A DNA stretch of 64,000 nucleotides from Botryotinia globosa (lineage: Eukaryota; Ascomycota; Leotiomycetes; Helotiales; Sclerotiniaceae), in assembly GCA_014898425.1 (NCBI GenBank), contig RCSZ01000001.1, positions 2,046,001 through 2,110,000 on the forward strand. Reading direction: 5' to 3'. Made by a program: the position numbers and the translations under genes. The notes beneath the pieces are model-generated. The model saw only the letters and a list, made by a program, of their open reading frames with translations. It was not told where the DNA came from and ran no database searches. Positions 1-12,150 of this stretch are shown here, piece after piece (the stretch's first letter is position 1; each line of letters begins with the position of its first letter).

Positions 1-1928
1 CTTACTTGACCAGAAATGATCTCACATGGAAACAATTTGGAGACATTGCTACCATATGCACAATCCTGATTAACGCCACTACCTTGATGCTAAGCAAAAG
101 CTTGCCAGTGTATATTATTTGATCGTGGGATTTATTTCAGCCTTCCCTGAAACTATATGCGGCTTTACTAAAAGCAATTGGTCTGAACTGGCCATCACAT
201 CTCACAACGTGGAGCAACGTGGCAAAAGGGTTCCATTGTAGTGGTGCATAAAGATTATTTCCTCGTTCTTAAAGGGAGGACTAGGAGGATTGAATGAAAA
301 CATGGCTTGACTCCTAATTGAAGCATCTTGATACGCGAATGTAACTGCGTGATGAGTAAAGAACGATTTGAACAAACGAGTCTAGTGTCGAACCCTTCAC
401 GCTCTGTGCCTGCATACGTTCAGGACTTGAGTCTTCCACTAACCGTAATCAGGGAAGAAACCACGAAGCTAGGCTCTTGAAAACAAAACACGAAGCTATA
501 TTCTCACACTTCTTACATTGAAAGTTGTATTCTCGATACCCTAATGGATACCCGCATATATCTCACTCTGCTGTCAACGCCTCGACGGATACCGACTCAT
601 TTGCCACGCCTTTCACAAACCGCTTGGTGTGCCAACTCACAGTTTCAGATCCTTTGATCCATGGCTTTGATATTTGCTCACGGGAAACTTGAAGACCCGG
701 AAATACATCTGATCTATACGTGCTTGCACGACGTAAAGATCGAACTCAAATCACAATCGAGGGTGCACACAGCTGTAGCCAGCAAAACGTTATCTGCATC
801 TTGCGCGCATGGAAGTGGCATGGTGAGCATGGCGATACAAAGGACATACATGTACGGCATGTCCGGTAAGGATTACAGGTCCTTGAACTCAATACCTTCC
901 CACACAGTAAACGGGTATACAATCACGGGATCTCTTGACCGCCAAAATCTTGGTGATACAATACTCCCGAGACTGTAAGACGGAGTTGAAAAAATCTCCC
1001 TCTGCGCTTGCCCCTTCTATAGCTGCATACTCATCGTCTTCCTCTATTGCAAATGAAGAGAAAACTTCACTTTTTAGGGAGGAGTTCCCAATATCACAAG
1101 AAGATCTCTTCTCAAAGCTCGAAAATAACCTTTCTGTACAACTCTCCTTACCACTCGTGGGCATAGGAATCAGCCCACCTCAATATTCTCAAGCGGACAT
1201 CGTGTCACCAAAGATGATTCCGGAAGTACAAGTAGTACGGCCGATTGTACCATGTACCTCCCTCCCTCCCTCCATCCATCCATCCATCCATCCATCCAAC
1301 TTTCTTTCTTTCAGCGCGCTCCACTTCTCAACAACATTGCACTTCAAATTCATTTTCACATCATTACTGAAAGAAATACAATTCTCATCTCGAGAACTCT
1401 CCATATGGTTAACTATCTCTCCATCTCAATCCACACATCCTCTCTCTCATCTCATCTCTGCTCGTACCACTCCAGCGCGATCCCACGCAAGAAAGAATAC
1501 TACGCTCTCGTCTCAAGATCAAAATTCAAAAATTCAAATCACAAACGCATATTTATCGTGAGTAAATACACACATACATACATATCAAGTACCTAGGTAC
1601 CTAATCCTCCAACCCATCTGTACTCCCCTTTCCGTCCCACACACCCTCCCTCCATCTCATCTCATCTCATCCCATTCGTCTCCATCCCCACACGTAACGC
1701 ACTTGAAAATTGGAAAGTAATACATGTACCATCTTGTCTCTTTCTGTCTGGCGGTCTTTTATTCTTGTAATTTGGTTTATTACTAGGTAGGTAGGTACTG
1801 CATGTTTTTATTATCTGTGGATGTGTCTGTAGATGTAGCATGCATATTGCACATTGTCAAAACGTTATTGTAGGGATTATTGAGATTTGGATGCAAGATT
1901 TGGATGCTTGTTGCTTGTGGTATGTATG

Positions 1929-1959
<31 letters not shown>

Positions 1960-2909
1960 ATATATATGTATGTATATATGTATGTATGTATGTATATATA
2001 TATGTATGTATGTATGTATGTATATATGTATATATGTATATATGTATATATGTATATATGTATATATGTATATATGTATATATGTATATATGTATATATG
2101 TATATATGTATGTATGTATATATGTTATATGCATCGCATAGCATAGCATAGTATAGTACCTAACATTCCCACCCAGAATAGGTTATTCATCCATCCATCC
2201 ATCCATCTTTCCATCTTTCTATCCAAAAATAAATAAGATTCAAACTCGCTGTGCAAACTATACTATACTCCACAATTATATAGTAGATTATGATATCTAG
2301 GTAGATATAGTTAGGTTACCTTGATTCATCTTCTTCTTACGGTATGGTATAGTATGGTATAGTACAGGATAATTCATATTCATCGTCAGGATCAGGATCA
2401 GGATACGGGGGAAGGGGAGGGGATTGGATTTCAGGTTACGGATTTGTAGTAAGTGTAGGTAGGTGGTAACCAATAAGTGTCGTCTCAAAAATTCGTAGAC
2501 TACCTAGGTAATACACCATGCTAGGTATGATATATGGTACAGACGTGGTGTGCGTGTGTAATGTATCCTGTACTCCTGGAAAATTCATTCATTCATTCAT
2601 TTACTCATTTGTTCATTTATTATTTCCCCGCGGGAAAGCAAGGTCACTCACTAGATTGGATTCTGGAGAGCTTATATGAGGGAGAGATGGTGTCCTGTTT
2701 TCTTGGTATTTGGTTCTTGGTTCTTGGAGCTTGTGATATTTGGATTTATTTTTATTTTTATTTTTATTTATATCGTGTTGTGCTGTGCTGTGCTGTGTTA
2801 TATTGTGTTATTACAATATCGAATCTTTTCCTACCCTCTCTCTCTCTCTCTTTCCCATTCTTCCTCCCATTCCATATCCCCATACTCCTTCCACCCTCAA
2901 CCCCCCAAA
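1..2909. other. Gene-free stretch rich in simple repeats
   Basis: I see no convincing gene here. The open frames are short, lack family features and partly encode repeat-derived peptides. The stretch holds several simple repeats: CCAT/CCCTC tracts near 1257-1302, TATG/TATA at 1919-2128, ATCC near 2192-2215, ATTC near 2586-2608 and TTTTTA near 2745-2775. The last few hundred bases are presumably promoter and 5' leader of the membrane-protein gene starting at 2910; a pyrimidine-rich CTCTCT tract lies about 60 bp before its start codon. Confidence 0.6.
1919..2128. repeat. TATG/TATA microsatellite array
   Basis: About 210 bp of interspersed TATG and TATA units. The 3' half settles into a regular 8-bp TATATATG-type higher-order unit. 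Open frames over it only encode Tyr-Met/Ile-Tyr repeats and are not genes. Confidence 0.95.
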
Positions 2910-4835
2910 ATGGCGGACCTCCAAATTCACGCCAACCTCGCCATCGCCGCACCCGCCATTCTCATCCCCATCTGTACCGCCACCGTCGCATTACGAGTCT
3001 ACGCTCGCCATATAAAGAAAGTCGGGTTGGGCGCGGATGATTATTTGATTATGGCGGCGCTGGTATGTAGATGTTTGAATGTGATGGGAAGGGAAGGAAC
3101 TGATGTTGTGGTGCGTGTAGATTTTTGTGGTTGGGATGGGTGTTGCTATTATGGCTGGTGAGGAGTCGATTTCTTTTATTCTTTGGGGAGAGAGGATTGA
3201 GAATTGGGAATCAGGAATTGAGAATTGCGGATAGAAAAACTAATTTCTGTTTGTGTTGAAAAGAGGTCGGTCTCAAACAACTTGGATATCCAGCACCAGC
3301 GCCATCAACTCAAATTGGGAAACCAGATTCAAATATCGTACGTTCACTGGCTCCAGTCTTTCCATTCCCCTCACTCCCACCCCTTTAATTCCTTCATCCA
3401 AATTCCCATTCTCACCCTCTCCCCTAGGCCTTCTGGCCCGGCGAGCTCCTCCAAATTCCCGCTCTGGGCTTCGTCAAACTCTCCCTCATCCTCTTCTACC
3501 GCCGCGTCTTTACCCGCAACGCCGCTCCCCGTTTCAACATCGTCACTTGGTTTATGATCCTCATCATCATCATCTGGACGCTTTCCTTCTTCTTCTCCAT
3601 CCTATTTATTTGCGGGACCGATTTCTCCGCTTACTGGACAAGTACTATTGTGGAGAAAGCCCATTGTGTCGATACGGATATGTTGCATAATGCGTTTGCG
3701 ATTAGTGATGTGGTGACGGATTTTGTCATTATTAGTTTGCCGGTTCCGATGGTATGTGTTTTTTTGGGTTTACCGTTTCGGGTTTCGGTTTCTCGCGCAG
3801 ACGGATGGGGAGAGAGGGAGAAGTCTCCCCTGAATGAGAAGCGATACTTGAGAAAGTGAAGCATGGGTATATTTTCACTCTTCACTGAAACTTCCACACG
3901 CCCATTCCATTTCTAAATCTCTCTCAAAGCGGCCGATTCCCCCGTACAAACAAAGATTATGTTGCACATCTGAAGAATTAATGATTTATCGTGAATTCGT
4001 TCAATTGAATCTTACAATTGAATGCAACAGACATACCTAGTTGTTCGGCGCATTCTCATCCCATCCAACGAATTTGCTTGGCTTTCATTTCGTTTCTTCT
4101 CAATGCTATGCAATGCTATGCTAATCTCGTCTCAATCTACTAACTATCTATATAGATCTTCGGACTACATCTTACTGTTGCTCGAAAAATAGGTATACTA
4201 GCTATTTTCTCCTTGGGAGCGCTGTAAGTTGAACTTTTACCCAACAGCCTATTCCTATCCAAACAAATCAAACTGACATCAAAATCCCAAAGCACAATCG
4301 CAGCATCCATCGTGCGAATGATCGTATTCATCCAAGCCACCGCCGTGAACTACGACCCTCACGCGGATTTCGAATGTACATCCCGCTCCCCTTCCTTCCC
4401 CTTTCCTCCCCACACCCAAACTAACCCCTTCACCCAGTCATCTGCACCTCCGGTCTCTACTGGTCCCTCATCGAATCCAGCCTCGGCGTCATCGCCGCCT
4501 GTCTCCCAGCACAATACGGACTCCTCAACACGCCAGGCGTGCAATCCCTGGTCGCGTCGGTGCAATCCGCCATCTCCCTCCGCTCCATGCGCTCCAGCTC
4601 GCAACATCCCAGCCAGTGCGACGCGCTCGATTCGCAGCGGAATCTGTACGGCAATGTGGATACGAAGATGGAACCGTGGACCACGGCCCATGGAAGCGAG
4701 ACGCAAAATATTATCGCGCATGCCGAAGGGCCGGCTAGGTATGAGCGGGAGGGTGGGTTGGAGGAGGGGGGGTTGAAGGGGAAGAGGGGGATTGTGGTGA
4801 CGAATAGTTTTGAGAGTAGGGAGGGGTTGGCGTAA
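2910..4835 (+). CDS. Rhodopsin-domain (PTH11-like) seven-TM membrane protein
   Basis: Probable plasma-membrane receptor-like protein of the large fungal rhodopsin-domain family; ligand unknown. My model joins seven exons: 2910-3062, 3121-3157, 3264-3337, 3428-3751, 4156-4223, 4293-4375 and 4438-4835, giving 378 residues. Seven hydrophobic segments are visible: near the N-terminus, after the GADDYLIM motif, at ELLQIPALGFVKLSLILFYR, at the Ile/Trp-rich stretch after 3554, before PVPMIFGLHL, at IGILAIFSLGAL, and at the end at SLIESSLGVIAACLPA. The DDY motif, the FYRR segment, PxPM and the GVIAACLP motif are family hallmarks. The exon-3 acceptor must be the AG at 3262-3263; the AG two bases later puts the rest out of frame. 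Intron 4 is 404 bp, against 58-106 bp for the others. The cytoplasmic tail is hydrophilic and Gly/Glu/Arg-rich. Family assignment is firm; exact splice sites less so. Confidence 0.85.
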
Positions 4836-5511
4836 GGAGGAATTGGGTGGAGATTTTGGTATGGAGAGTTTAGTTTAGATTGGAGAGTAGAGGTTGATTG
4901 TTGGAGAGATGTAACTTGGGTGCTTTGAATTATGTCGGATGTGTGACTTTACTCTTGGATATCCATGTTGCGATTAAGAGGAGGAGAAAATTATTATTGT
5001 TTTGATGCGATACTGTACTGTATAGTTGTCTTTTAAATAGACTATTGATGTTTCGTTCCTGGGTATCCCATTTTGGAATTAACACATTCATTACCTGTCA
5101 AAACCATCTGATGATTCGAAATCTATCGTCGATCTGAAGCTCATTAGACTTCGAATCCCGAAGATACTTTATCAACTTTGAAAGGTATCAAGGCCACTTG
5201 GCCGGTTCAGAATCCAGAACGATATCATTGCTGATTTCTAAAACAACTTCTACATTCACAAATCTCTTGCTATCCGACCCCAGTATGAACCCAACACAGT
5301 TGACACAAAAGTTCTCACACTGAAAGACTTTTTTTTAAGAAAAAAACATCGCTTATCATTATTTCCCCAATATAAAAAGGATATTGTTCCACTTCATCCC
5401 CAATACCTTCCTAAACCCAATGTAACTTTTCCCCAAGGCCAGCCTTGTACATCGCATCAGCATCTATTATGAAACAAATAGAGCAGTCCGGGTACTCCCC
5501 AGAATTGTCAT
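4836..5511. other. Convergent intergenic stretch
   Basis: This lies between the 3' end of the plus-strand membrane-protein gene and the 3' end of the minus-strand gene stopping at 5512. No gene is seen. It should carry the two 3' UTRs. T- and A-rich patches (for example around 5331-5346) could serve as polyadenylation signals, but nothing specific can be assigned. Confidence 0.5.
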
Positions 5512-7310
5512 CTAATCCCCGATCCTCTCATCACCATTTCCCTCAACATACAATCTTTTCACCAATATTCTCATTCTCCTCTCTGCTTCCTCGACTCCCA
5601 TTTTCTCTTCTTTCTTCGGATCTTTCTTTTCATTTACGTTACCCACACTCACACCCTTGTTCTCTTGACTGCTATTCCTCTCTGCGTGTCCCACGCTGCT
5701 TCGTACCTCCTGGCTAACACTCGTTTTCCCCTCTTTGGAGCCATCCTGCCCACTTGGCATGAATCTCTTCGAATGATCAATGTCCTCAACCTTAAGCACA
5801 ACAATCCATTCAACCTTCTTAGCCTCCAACCACCACTCAGCCTTCTTTCCTTCTCTCCACCATTCTTTCCCTTTGAAATCGCTCACCTTTTTCCACCACT
5901 TCCTCCTACCAAATTCCATATCTCTCTTCATCTTCAGACTCTCCTCTAAACCCATAATCCTCGGTTCATGAAAAATTACACTTGACTCTCTCGCCTCTAT
6001 CGCTTCGAGAGTGTATCTTTGCATGATATTGGAACTATAAAAAACATTATGACCCCCTCGACAAAGATGCAAAAGTGTTTTTTCCGCTTTTTCTCCCAGT
6101 CTATTGACAACATCTCTCAAGTAATCCTCTCGCATTTGTTTCTCCACATCTCCACCTGCTGTGATTTCCATTCTCGTGCCACATCCATACATCTTTCTCC
6201 TTGCTGCATCTTGAAATCTCTGTCTGATTTTCGAAATCTCGGCAGAATGTAATATATCAAACGACGTTGACCATTTCTCCATAATACGTTCTCGTCTGGT
6301 TGGCCATACCTTAAGGTCGCACCCAGGCAACATCCACCAATCTTGCTTTATATGGGCAGGTACATGGTGGAGAGTCAGTATCTCGTAGTTAATTTTGTTT
6401 CCCGTATTCTTTTCCGAGTTGATTGAAGTTGTATCATTTATTGCAGTTTTTGCGGAGGCAAGGGAAGGTGTGTATTGAGGTGGTACTTTGGAATGGAGAT
6501 GATGAAGAGCGATAGGTCTATCATTAGTCTCTCCTGACCCGCCGACGAGTTTCTCATCGCATTCCTTCGCTGGTCTTTCATGCTCTTTTCCTGGGACATC
6601 AATCAAAGCAAGATATTGTTGATAACCAATCGGATCAAGACGTTCGTATGTCTCTTCCAACTGACTGACTAAGTCAGGTAAAAGACTCAAATCAGACATC
6701 TTTGAGTGCAGTAGATAAGCTTCTCTACTAGTCTTATTCCCAGGTCTACAAGAGGTCAGTTCCAGATAATGCAAGTATAAAATGGAAAATGAACATACCC
6801 AAAAGCTTTCAACCATTGTGCACCCAAACCGAGCGCCATGTATGACGCACACACGACTTCCAGTTTCTTCCACAATTATTTTATCTCATCATTCTTCCGC
6901 ACGTTGGGAGTCTGTCCTTCTTCCATAGTTTCCATCAGTGCCATCGCATTCTTGCTGCAGCTTAGCAAAGCTTTGAATTCTCCAAATAATGGCTCCCGGA
7001 AATCCTTGTTGCTTGTCATTTCTTCTGATTCGAAAAGGATTATGGCTATAGTCACATAACCCAATGGATCAACCAAATCATCGATTGGGTTTTGCTCATG
7101 GTCGGCCCATTTAACCCAGCAAAGCCTCGCCGCCAAAGTGCTGATATCTTTTACCAGCTCGTGAAGAGATGCAGATACAGAAGTGGTGGAATAAGAGGTT
7201 TGCAAAGGGTTTGTCGGAGAAAGAGATAAATCACCATTATCCACCATTGCTACAGAGGGAGGCAAATGACCAAAATCTGACATAGCATTTTCAGCAGAAG
7301 GGGAAGCCAT
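5512..7310 (-). pseudogene. Unknown protein gene interrupted by an in-frame TAA
   Basis: I do not recognise the family. Reading from ATG at 7310, the frame is open to 6799, then a 53-bp intron (6746-6798, GTATGT donor, TGTAG acceptor), then 6745 to a stop at 5512. This gives 581 codons, but codon 145 (6876-6878) is TAA. The frame continues open straight after it (LWKKLEVVCASYMALGLG...) and splices in phase, so the two halves look like one gene with a nonsense codon rather than two genes 36 bp apart. No fungal-sized intron removes the TAA. The second half has a Trp-rich stretch (RRKWWKK, KEWWREGKK, AEWWLEAKK) and a Lys/Glu-rich C-terminus. Alternatives are an assembly error, stop readthrough, or a second start at the ATG at 6839. 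Confidence 0.55.
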
Positions 7311-8135
7311 ACTTATGAGCTATTGATTCCAGATATTTTGACTTCAACTATCGAGTCCAGTATTGTTATATCATTGCATCCTAATATCCCGTCCTCAAAG
7401 AACAAAACAACCCCCAGAAACCCAGGAGCCCAGGCTCTCTTAACCTTCATTTCACACACATACTAGCCAAGAAAACACGCTAAAGAATCATGCCATCAGG
7501 AAAGTCAATACTCAAAAATCATGCAACAAACAAACATTGAATACACCTAACAGAGAGCCTCGGCAGATCACCTCTACAACTAACAAGAATCAAAGACCCA
7601 CCTGGGCACTAACATAGGTACCATTATAAGGCTGAGCAAGACCCATCTCAATCATTGCCCCCCACACAATCCTCATAACACGGTTACCCCCGAAGGATCT
7701 AAAATAGGATTTGAAATTTTAGAATGGCAACGATATAATCATACTTGTTCATTCTTATACAGTGAGATCATATTAGAAAGGGGGACTAGGATGTTTCCCA
7801 CCTATTCATTGCCGCTACTAAAAATACATAAAACATGGGAACTGACTGGAATGTATGTTATTTGAATAGTGATGACCACGAATGTGATTCAACAAAGTCC
7901 CAACTTTGGGAGGAGATAAAGAGTTCGGCAAAACCAGTCACAATTGGATTCAGGGTGGGGGGGGTATGAGTTTCTCGCCAATCACGCTGAAAAGTAATGT
8001 ATTTTCGCTAAGTTTAACAAGTACACCGCTGATGGCTCTAATTCCATCAAATGCATTACCTATAGCCCATTTTAATCTACCATGCTTTCCATTAATTTTC
8101 TATCAACGCCAAATTCTAACTGCAGTACGCCCTAA
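7311..8135. other. Intergenic stretch between two minus-strand genes
   Basis: Apart from the exon-like fragments at 7602-7817 I see no gene. It contains the promoter side of the gene starting at 7310 and the 3' UTR of the phosphatase gene ending at 8136. A short G-run occurs near 7957-7964. Confidence 0.5.
7602..7817 (-). pseudogene. Orphan exon-like fragments upstream of the interrupted gene
   Basis: On the minus strand, 7698-7602 reads as an open, protein-like exon ending VWGAMIEMGLAQPYNGTYVSAQ-type sequence just before a GTGGGT donor. It is preceded by an ATTTTAG acceptor and, 5' of a possible intron (7801-7699), by a short piece (7817-7802, after TTTTTAG) encoding AAMN in phase. I find no start codon or further exon. 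It may be a decayed gene, or missing 5' exons of the gene starting at 7310: an AG at about 7329-7330 would join it in phase to that ATG, but the intron would be about 270 bp. Function unknown. Confidence 0.3.
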
Positions 8136-11100
8136 TCATTTAGTAGGCTCCAAGGCCTGCCAACCCCCAATATCATCGTTATCGCCCAACAAGTCAAGCG
8201 GTCTTTTCGGTAACTCTGGCTTTGCCCCTTCATCGTCTACCTTTCTTCCAGGTCTTCGAGGTTGTGGCGGTGGAGGTGGTTCCAAATTGCTTCTATCTAT
8301 TCCAGAAGTAGCTCTCCGAGTAGGCGGCGAGAAATCTCTATATGCACCGGGCATAGGTGGTGGATCTTTCGATCTTGAAGCCAACGAAGAAGTTGAGAGG
8401 GTAGGTGAAACGGAAGTAGATGCTAAATGTACAGGTTTTCTTGGAGGAGGTGGTGCTTTCTTATACGAGGAGCGTGTTGTTTCGGTCGATGCGCGGCGTG
8501 TAAGTTGGGGTGGGGGAAGGACTGGTTTTGTTGTTGTGGTCGGGGTCGGAGTCGAGAAGTTGCTCGCTACTAGCTGTGGTGGAGGAAGTACTGTCTTTGC
8601 AGACAGAGCTGGAGTTAAGGAATTACCCTTTATTGAATTTCCAAGTCTGTTTTGAGAACTAGGAAGAGAAGAAGAGTCGAAAGGGGGTGGAAGCTTTCGT
8701 GGTACAGTACCATTCCTTCCAACAGGTGCCGGTGGAAGAGACATTCTCTGTGAATTATTTCGTGAAGACATGCCAGGTCTTGAAACCTTCACCCAGTCAG
8801 GTTCATCGCTCACACTCCACGGGTTGCTCGGTCTCCTTGGATTTGGTACCACGTCCTTTGAATTGCTGGGCGGTTGAACTTGGCTCTTCGCAAGCTTCCC
8901 CCCGTCAAGCCACCATTTCCTCTCACTCGAGCTTGCAGGTGGTAAACCAGGCTCTAGGCTCTCAAATCCAATCAAGTCCTCATCGTCAGTTCCATCCAAT
9001 TTTGAACTAGCTGTTGCGCCGCCAATCTCCTCTCTCCTCCTATCGTAAATGCTTCTACTAAGAGAATCACGGACATCATCATCGATGACACTCACAGTGC
9101 ACTGAAAGTTTGCATAGACAGGTCTGTGGTCGGAAAAACGTAGGGGCGCAGTGTTGTAATTGATTTGACGTAAATTAGTACCTTTCCGCAGGATTCGATC
9201 GGTCCATGCTGGAATTCTGGCCTTTTCACTAGTATCGTATGTATCGGTACCGATGTCAAATTTATACGTTGGCATGAAAGTGATCCTGGACTCGGAGTAG
9301 TATTGAAATGTTAGACCAGCTACCATTTGCAGGTTTAACTATGCTGCTATTAACGAGCTTTCTCTTTTTTTCCGAGCTGCGGAACTCACCTGATCATTCT
9401 CGTATAAAGTCTCCAAGTCGCCCATTTTTATGAGTTGCTTGACCTGAAAGCATGTCAGAATCAATGTCGAGCTTGCAAAGAAGTCTACTTACCCGCTCAG
9501 GTCCAAGTCCTATCCGATAATTGAAGTCACCCATCCAAATAACCGTATCTGTAATAGCGTTAGTGGACAATTCTTCCAATCATTTAGATCAACTTTCCAT
9601 GATCATCTATGCCACGGTTTCTTTGAAACCTCAATCCTTTGTGGATGGTGTGATAATCCTTGTTACGGTCTGCATAATTACTGAACCCAGCAGCTAGATG
9701 TGCAGTCACAAAGCAAATCTGAGTATTCGCATAATCCATGCGGATTGAAACAGCACCTTTGTTGCCAGCCATCCCAGACATCCCAGTCTTTTTGACGCTG
9801 CCTTCAACGTTCTTGATATTTGGTAAAACTGAAGCTTTAACAAATACACATAGGGCAGCCCCCACAAGCTGACCACTTCGTAGCAGCACGTAGTGATCCT
9901 GACCAGCTGCACGAGCATTTCTGTTTAGAGTCTTTCGCACGGCCTTTTCCCATGCTTGTTTTATTGTTGGATCACTGTTCATAATTTGCTGAGGGCTCAG
10001 TTCCACTATTTCTTGGAAGCCGACCACTACGATTTCAGGATGTTGCTGTGATTTTTCAAGTTCAGGACATAACCATAAAGCCAAGTCTTCTTCTATACCA
10101 GATGTGCGCCCATTGAGATTGAAACTTCCAGCCCATCTAAACCGTCAAGTTAGCACATTGTGCGCCGACTAAAAGAATAGTAGACTTACATATTTATCAC
10201 CTCAGAAGACTGGAACTCCGAGCTACGTTTGTTTAGCTCAGCCGTCACGTAGTCATTAATAGGATCGAACAAGTGCACAGGCACTTGTCCCACAAGTCTG
10301 CCCAAGAGCACATCAATAGTGTTTTGTCGTCCCTTGTCCACAAAATTGTTCATATATAATCGGGTAGCACTCTTTCGTGCATCGGCAAATACACCAGAGA
10401 GAGTCTGTTTATTAAATCTCGTGTACGAGGATTTAAGAGCTCCTGTACCTGCATATATTCGTGAAAGAGCATCGCCATTGTCAGCCCACATTGTTGAGTG
10501 ACGCATCCAAAACTCGGAAGTGCCTCTAGCCCCCCTATGCAGGAGAAACGACTCTACTGCCATTTGAGATATGATAGTTTGAATAAGATTTGTCCTATCC
10601 AAGCAATCGAGGCAATTGGTTCTAAATACACCTTCTTGTTGTAATACGACCACTGTTCTTCGGATTTGGTTCTCAGGAACATCTTCCGTGTCATCAATTT
10701 CTTCAGACAGATAATATGCAAAGCCATCTGCTGAATTTTCGATTATACTTCGAATCATGCTAGCTGCCTGGTAACCTTGAGGTCCCTTCGTCTCGGCATG
10801 AAAATCATATTCTGTGACCCTCAACAATTGATGATCTTTGGCATTCTTCTCTTCCGTTTTATTCAATGACGAATGGTTAATTCCATACTGATAACAAGCA
10901 GTAATTTCGGCTTCAGCTGGTTTGGTTTCACTGAGCAGATTGACCACATGAACTGCGCCGTAGTTACGCTCCAATTCCTCAAAGTGTTTGTCAAAAGCTG
11001 GCTGAGTACCCTGAGGAGATCTGGTTACAGTAACCTTTTGTTGGCCTGGGAGTAAACCAGGTGCCTGCTCGAAAAATATCGGGGCACTTCCTCTTATTTG

Positions 11101-12150
11101 AGCATATGAAAAGCAGATGCCAGCTGGTTTCTCGTCTGCTTGCTCTGAAGAATATTGTACATTGGCAGAGGGGCTCCAGTAAACTGTTTCTGATTCGACG
11201 AAGTTTGCGACATTTCCATCATCATCAATTCCTCGAGCATTAAACCTTGTGCCAGCTCGTTTACAAGACAATCGGGATATTAATGTCAGAGAAGATGGGA
11301 GGCCTGATCTCGAAGTTCGTAAAGGATCGGAAGCGGGAGGTATAGTATTTGTTTGAACATGACCACGAATCGCAGATATAAGAATACCAGACTTGTCCAA
11401 GGCGTCTCTTTCATGTACCACAAGGCGGGATCGGAATTTTCCCAAGGAACCAATCATGTATGAATTCCATAGGAAAGAATCGTCGAAGCTCTCAACATCG
11501 TTTGCCGTTGCATCTGTAGATCTGCAATGTATAAGAGTTTGGCATCGTGGGCATATCAACTTTGCTTACCGGTCTTGCAATCGATTTGTAAGGTCAAAAT
11601 TTGTGCTATAGTAAAAGGTTCCGTCTGCCAATAGCCTCTGCAGCTCAGCACAAGGGTGTTCCACAATTGGATCCCGTCGACTCAAATTCTGGCCATACGT
11701 GTTCTCAGCGTTGTAGTTATAAGGATCCAAATCGTCCATAAAAGTATTGTCGTACTCCGCATTGTTCAAGCAATGGAATTCTACCCCTATTATCTTTTCA
11801 ACAGTTTCTCTAGGCCTCACCTGTGCCACTACAGTTCTGGCTGTTATTACGCAAAGAAATATATCATTGCTGACGGTAATTAACCCAAGTGTGCCATGGA
11901 CTGGCATAAGACTCAACGTCCGGTAATCGCTGAGGTCAACCGAAGAGACATCTGCGAACTCTACCATACACTTGGGAGCTGTAACTCCGTCGGCAGATGC
12001 ACGCGGATGTACTGGATATATGGGATTGAGCAGTCCATTGCTTAAAGATTCATTCGTGGAAGGACTATGGCGGAAGATAAGAGTGTGTGTAGGCGTCACA
12101 AGAGCAATTGAGCGATGGGGATGTTCGCGAAGAAGAACGCGAATAGACAT
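8136..12150 (-). CDS. Synaptojanin-like Sac1 / inositol-polyphosphate 5-phosphatase (INP51-53 type)
   Basis: A two-domain phosphoinositide phosphatase that in the known family removes 5- and other ring phosphates from PI(4,5)P2 and related lipids during endocytosis and actin/membrane traffic. Six exons: 12150-11570, 11521-10190, 10136-9598, 9548-9493, 9443-9390 and 9338-8136, giving 1254 residues. The N-terminal Sac1 domain has the CX5R site NCLDCLDRTN (Cys497, Arg503). The 5-phosphatase domain (about 640-930) has WMGDFNYR (822-829), PAWTDRI (897-903) and SDHRPV (923-928). The last ~260 residues are Pro-rich, with PPPP and PxxP motifs suited to SH3 partners. Oddity: intron 3 (9597-9549) begins GAAAGT, not GTAAGT, although its branch site (CTAAC), ACAG acceptor and 49-bp length are normal. 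Only that junction restores GIDDH-DTVIWMGD in frame. If unspliced, translation stops after DDHGKLI. The domain assignment is very secure; whether the gene is functional is not. Confidence 0.9.

Noticed and set aside
1840..2151. Several overlapping Tyr/Met/Ile-rich open frames
   Set aside because: They are translations of the TATG/TATA repeat in all frames.
3258..3337. Suspected frameshift in the first rhodopsin-domain gene at exon 3
   Set aside because: It appears only if the AG at 3264-3265 is used. The AG two bases earlier restores the frame throughout, and the protein matches the family.
5130..5165. TTCGAATCCC resembling a tRNA T-arm B box
   Set aside because: The flanking bases do not form a T-stem and there is no A box or acceptor stem at the right distance.
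7906..8655. 249-codon plus-strand open frame rich in Gly
   Set aside because: It is antisense to the Pro-rich tail of the phosphatase gene; CCN codons read as GG-rich on the other strand.
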